Source: an uncultured Clostridia bacterium
GTDB taxonomy: Bacteria; Bacillota; Clostridia; Christensenellales; Borkfalkiaceae
NCBI GenBank assembly: GCA_947630245.1
Contig: CANRGR010000008.1
Location: 1-36,367 of the forward strand
Direction: 5' to 3'
Length of the DNA stretch: 36,367 bases
Part shown: piece by piece, positions 32,567-36,367 of the stretch
Layout: the number at the start of each line of letters is the position of its first letter
Numbering within the stretch: position 1 is the stretch's first letter
Program-made: the position numbers and the translations under genes
Notes under the pieces: model-generated
What the model saw: only the letters and a program-made list of their open reading frames with translations
The model's database searches: none
What the model was told of the DNA's origin: nothing

Positions 32567-34984
32567 ATGAAAACGTTATTCAAGAAAATCTTTCGTATCG
32601 TTTGTTTGTCCCTCGCGGCGGCGATGCTTCTCGGCGCGTTTGCGGGTTGCGGCGGAAATACGGAACAGCCCGGTCCGGACAATCCCTCGGGGGGCAACCC
32701 CTCGGGGAACAACCCTTCGGGCAACGATCCTTCCAAAGAGGATCCTTCCAAAGAGGATCCCGCGGAGAAGTATGAGCCCTACGACTATCAGGTGGCGCAC
32801 ACGAGCGCCGACCGCTATGTGAGTTTTTACAGCTCCGACGCGGATCTCGACACGTTCCTGAACGAATACCGTGAGCGGCACATGCGCGCGACGGAGAACC
32901 GCATCCATTCCCATCCCGTAGGCGCCGGCGGCACGGCGTGGAAGGAATGGGAGGCGATGACGGGGTCGTGGTGGGACGCTTCGGCGAAGTACGGCACGAT
33001 GCCCGAATTCTATGCGACGAAGGATTACGTCGAGAATTGGCTCATCGCGCCCGTGCAGGATCGCGAAGGCTACATCTGGCGGGACGAGGGCAAGAATCTC
33101 TCCGACTGGTCGATGGGCTGGGAGTTCCCCGATTACAGAACGGGCGGCATCGGCTGGACGTTCGGCGACGGCGACGAGGGTTGGACGGTAAACGGCGGCG
33201 AGCTGTCGGTTGCGAACGCCGTTCTCTCCGTCTCCCTGCGCGGCGCGCAGGAAGCCGAGCTCGTCTCGCCCGACTTTTCCACTGCGTCCACGAGCACGCC
33301 GTTCTTCCGCGCCTGCTTCTCGTATGAGGCGGCGGGCGGCGAAGTGGAGGACATCTGGCTCTACTATCAGACCGAGAAAAACAGCGGTTGGTCGGACAGC
33401 CGCAGGGTCTCGTTTTCCGAGTTCTGCACGCGCGGTTTCCCGATCGGAGAGGGGAACGTGGGGAAGAACGGCTATTTCTTCCCGATGTATCTCTGCGACG
33501 ATTGGGGCTGGGACGTCGGCATGAGCGCGAACGTGATCACAAAGGTCAAGTTCGTCATCAAGGCGAAAGAGGGGAGTACGATCTCGGGGACGTGGAATTT
33601 CGACTATCTCGCGACCGAGTACGACGACCGTCAGCCGCTCAACGTCACGAATTATCTCATTGCGGCGAAGGAGATTTTGTCCTATTCGCAGGACAGGGCA
33701 TTGCTTGAAGCGGTGATGCCGTACGCCCGCAGGGCGATGAACTTCCTGCTCGATCAGCTCGGCGGCAGAGAGGGGCTCATCTCCACGGCGTATCTCAAAG
33801 GACACTTCAACGACCGCTACAAGGCGATGGGCACGGGCATGGGCAACGGCTATTGGGATGTTCTTGCCTTCCCCGAAGTCAATCTCTACTGCAACATCGG
33901 CTACTATGACGCGCTCCGTGCGATGCTCTTCCTCGAAGAGATGTGCGAAGTACTCGGCGTTACGCCCGAGCGGGCGGTGACGGTCGGGCGCGGCATGGTC
34001 GGCGAGACGGAATACGCCGAGAGCGTCGATTCCTTGAAAGAGCTGTTGAGCCTCTGCGGCGAGAAGATCCGCACCTACTTCTGGAATGAAAAGACGGGGA
34101 GATTCCACGTCGGATTCATCGACGGCGGGAGCGGAAAGACCGTTCAGGACAAAGGCTATGTGATGTTCAACGAGCAGGTGATCGCGAGCGGAATCGCGAG
34201 CGAGGAGCAGATCGCGTCCGTGATGAGCTGGATCAACGGCGAACGCACGGTGGCGGGCGACAGGAGCTCGGGCGAGGACATCTATTTCTATGAATTTGCG
34301 CCGCGGTTCAACACGGGGGAGATCGCGCCCGATTTCTACTTCGGATACGGCGCGTCGTTCGGCGACAACGTACAGGACGGCGGCACCGCGCTCCAAAATG
34401 CGTATTACGACGTCGTGGCGCAGTCCGCGCTCGGCAGCGAAGCGGCATACAAGCGGATGGAAGCGATCAAGGCGTGGTATCTCAAAGTGCGCGCGGCGGG
34501 CGGCGAAGGCTGGAACTTCTACCGCGAATACTATAAAACCACCGACATCAGCGTGCAGGGCGGCGGCACGGGCGGCACGGTCGGGCTCGATTACGAGTTC
34601 CTCGAAGCCGCGCTCCTCATCCGTTCCGTTCCCGAGGCGTTCTTCGGGCTGGGTGCGGACAGTGCGGGCGTACTGCATGTCACCCCCGCGCTTCCCGAAA
34701 AGCTCGACTATTGGCGGCTTGAAAATCTTACGTTTGCGGGATACTATTACGATCTGTCGATCGGGAAGTATTTCGTTCAGATCAGCGGCGCGGAGGACTG
34801 CCGCGAAGGCTCGGGAAAGAGCGGAAAGAAGGTGGAGATCACCTTTGAAAAGCCCTCATTTGAATTCGGAATTTATCTCGACGGAGTGAAAACGGACGAC
34901 TATCGCACCGAAGGCGGGAAATTGATCGTCACCGTGCCGTTCCAAAACGGTAAAGTGGAGATCAAGGGAACGAAAGAGGCGTGA
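32567..34984 (+). CDS. Lipoprotein paralogous to 26343-29084 (uncharacterised glycosidase-like)
   Basis: Lipobox AFAGC; NPSGNNPSGNDPSKEDPSKEDP linker; shared FYSSDADLDTFLNEY, GTGMGNGYWDV, IYFYEFAPRFNTGE segments. Confidence 0.85.
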   Translation: MKTLFKKIFRIVCLSLAAAMLLGAFAGCGGNTEQPGPDNPSGGNPSGNNPSGNDPSKEDPSKEDPAEKYEPYDYQVAHTSADRYVSFYSSDADLDTFLNEYRERHMRATENRIHSHPVGAGGTAWKEWEAMTGSWWDASAKYGTMPEFYATKDYVENWLIAPVQDREGYIWRDEGKNLSDWSMGWEFPDYRTGGIGWTFGDGDEGWTVNGGELSVANAVLSVSLRGAQEAELVSPDFSTASTSTPFFRACFSYEAAGGEVEDIWLYYQTEKNSGWSDSRRVSFSEFCTRGFPIGEGNVGKNGYFFPMYLCDDWGWDVGMSANVITKVKFVIKAKEGSTISGTWNFDYLATEYDDRQPLNVTNYLIAAKEILSYSQDRALLEAVMPYARRAMNFLLDQLGGREGLISTAYLKGHFNDRYKAMGTGMGNGYWDVLAFPEVNLYCNIGYYDALRAMLFLEEMCEVLGVTPERAVTVGRGMVGETEYAESVDSLKELLSLCGEKIRTYFWNEKTGRFHVGFIDGGSGKTVQDKGYVMFNEQVIASGIASEEQIASVMSWINGERTVAGDRSSGEDIYFYEFAPRFNTGEIAPDFYFGYGASFGDNVQDGGTALQNAYYDVVAQSALGSEAAYKRMEAIKAWYLKVRAAGGEGWNFYREYYKTTDISVQGGGTGGTVGLDYEFLEAALLIRSVPEAFFGLGADSAGVLHVTPALPEKLDYWRLENLTFAGYYYDLSIGKYFVQISGAEDCREGSGKSGKKVEITFEKPSFEFGIYLDGVKTDDYRTEGGKLIVTVPFQNGKVEIKGTKEA

Positions 34985-35036
34985 TCGGAAGCGGAAATTC
35001 CCGAGAGAAAAAGAAAAAAAAGGAGAAGGAAGGAAA

Positions 35037-36367
35037 ATGAACAAAAAATTTATTGCGATCCCCCTTGCGATTGCGATGGCGTTCGGTTTGGTCGGCTGCG
35101 GCGAAACCACGAGTGGCAACAACAGCGGCACGAGCGGCGGACAGCAACAAGAACAGCCCGGCGGACAGCAGCAGCCCGGCGGCGGACAGCAGCAGCCCGG
35201 CGGACAGGAACAACCCGGCGGACAGGAACAGCCCGGCGGACAGGAACAGCCCGCGGCAAAGACGATGTATGACGTCACGGTCACGGACGGCTTCATCAAG
35301 GGCACGGCGAATTGGAACCACCAGTCCGTCGAGGAGAACACGAGTGTGACGGTCGTTGCGCTCGAAGAGAACAAGGCGCGCGGCGCATTCCTGAATTGGG
35401 AAGTGAACGGCGAGAACGTTTCCCAGACGAAGGAATACACCTTCAATGTGACGGGGAACATCACCGTCACGGCGAAATACGGCGATCCCGCAACGGAGCC
35501 CGTGAAGGAATATGTCTCCCTCACCGTGCTCGGCGGCGGCGTGATTACGGGCAACGAGAACAACATCAACCACGAGACGTATGAGAAGGGCACGCAGGTC
35601 TCCGTCACCGCGCCCGACAAGTCTCCCTCGGCGTTCGTCGAATGGCAGATTGACGGCGAGAGAGTGGACGGCGGCAGTACCTATTCGTTCAAGCTCGAAG
35701 AGACGACGATCATCACCGCGGTCTACGACGGTTCCACTTACAGCGTGTGGGACGGCGAGTATCCCGAAGCGGCGCCCGCAGGCTTCGTCGAGGACACCGA
35801 GACCAAGACGTGGCACATCACTTCGGCGAGCGGGCTCGCTTATTGGGCAAGCCTCGTCACTTGCAGTTTGGACGGCACCGATAAGAACGTCCACAAGTAC
35901 AGCGCATTCGACGGTTCGACCGACGCAGTCGGGCACGACTTTAATGCGCACTATCATCCCGAGAACGCCTGGACGCTCTATCTCGACACCGACGTCGACC
36001 TCGCGGGGTACAAGTGGGATCCCATCAACTCGCTTCAATGGAGCTTCTGCGGTCTGACCTTTAACGGCAACGGACACACCATCAAGAATCTCTATGTCGA
36101 ATGCAAGCAAATGTTCCCCGGTGCGGACAGTTCGACTGCCGGCTTCTTCGGCTATGTGCTCAAAGACGACATCACCATCAAGGACGTCACCTTCGACGGC
36201 GCGAGAGTTGTTCATGATCCCAGAGTGGATCTTCATGATCCAAATGATACCCAAGACAAACGTTCGAGTACCGGATGCGGCGCAACTGCGATTGTCATCG
36301 GCTATGTCAATCCCAGCCATCACTGGCGGGACGCTACGATGGGATATGACTATTTCGGGACCCCTCA
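35037..36367 (+). CDS. Surface lipoprotein with QPGG-repeat linker and beta-repeat regions, truncated at the right edge
   Basis: Not in the ORF track (runs off the window). MNKKFIAIPLAIAMAFGLVGCGETTSGNNSGTSGGQQQEQPGGQQQPGGG...; InlB-like (VTVTDGFIKGTANW..., LTVLGGGVITGNENN...) and GLUG-like (LTFNGNGHTIKNLYVE) regions; strong RBS aaggaggaagg-type upstream. Confidence 0.82.
   Translation, partial: MNKKFIAIPLAIAMAFGLVGCGETTSGNNSGTSGGQQQEQPGGQQQPGGGQQQPGGQEQPGGQEQPGGQEQPAAKTMYDVTVTDGFIKGTANWNHQSVEENTSVTVVALEENKARGAFLNWEVNGENVSQTKEYTFNVTGNITVTAKYGDPATEPVKEYVSLTVLGGGVITGNENNINHETYEKGTQVSVTAPDKSPSAFVEWQIDGERVDGGSTYSFKLEETTIITAVYDGSTYSVWDGEYPEAAPAGFVEDTETKTWHITSASGLAYWASLVTCSLDGTDKNVHKYSAFDGSTDAVGHDFNAHYHPENAWTLYLDTDVDLAGYKWDPINSLQWSFCGLTFNGNGHTIKNLYVECKQMFPGADSSTAGFFGYVLKDDITIKDVTFDGARVVHDPRVDLHDPNDTQDKRSSTGCGATAIVIGYVNPSHHWRDATMGYDYFGTP

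Noticed and set aside
1-36367. tRNA, rRNA, IS elements, phage genes or CRISPR-Cas
   Set aside because: None recognised by eye in the sequence or ORF translations; small structured RNAs cannot be excluded without a covariance-model search.

Overview
This GC-rich window looks like a Firmicutes/Clostridia chromosome segment. It carries a rhamnose (possibly fucose) utilisation locus built around a glycyl-radical-enzyme bacterial microcompartment (GRM/PDU-type BMC). Order on +: rhaB-rhaA, a minus-strand PHP phosphoesterase, then a ~14 kb gene run: acetate kinase, class II aldolase, CoA-acylating aldehyde dehydrogenase, Zn-alcohol dehydrogenase, four BMC-H shell genes, PduL, BMC-P (EutN), PduS/RnfC-like, PduT-like BMC-T, glycyl radical diol dehydratase, its radical-SAM activase, PduU/EutS-like BMC-H, EutP/PduV-like GTPase. 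The run ends with a ParA-type ATPase overlapping a 75-aa basic protein with a C-terminal Trp, a candidate McdA/McdB-like compartment-positioning pair. Downstream are GH36-like and GH78-like glycosidases, a secreted protein, two paralogous lipoproteins of apparently uncharacterised glycosidase-like type, a carbohydrate ABC transporter (binding protein and two permeases) and a truncated surface lipoprotein. Left of the locus are a truncated signal-anchored GGGTQ-repeat protein (minus), a membrane protein plus XRE regulator pair and a DegV protein (minus). The strongest leads are the ParA plus small-protein pair, a set of encapsulation-peptide-like helices on four enzymes, unusual shell-pore loops, a palindromic intergenic repeat (TACTATGTCAGACATAGTA-like) next to terminators, and a motif shared by the rhaB and ackA promoters. 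All family assignments come from reading translated sequence; no database search was run.
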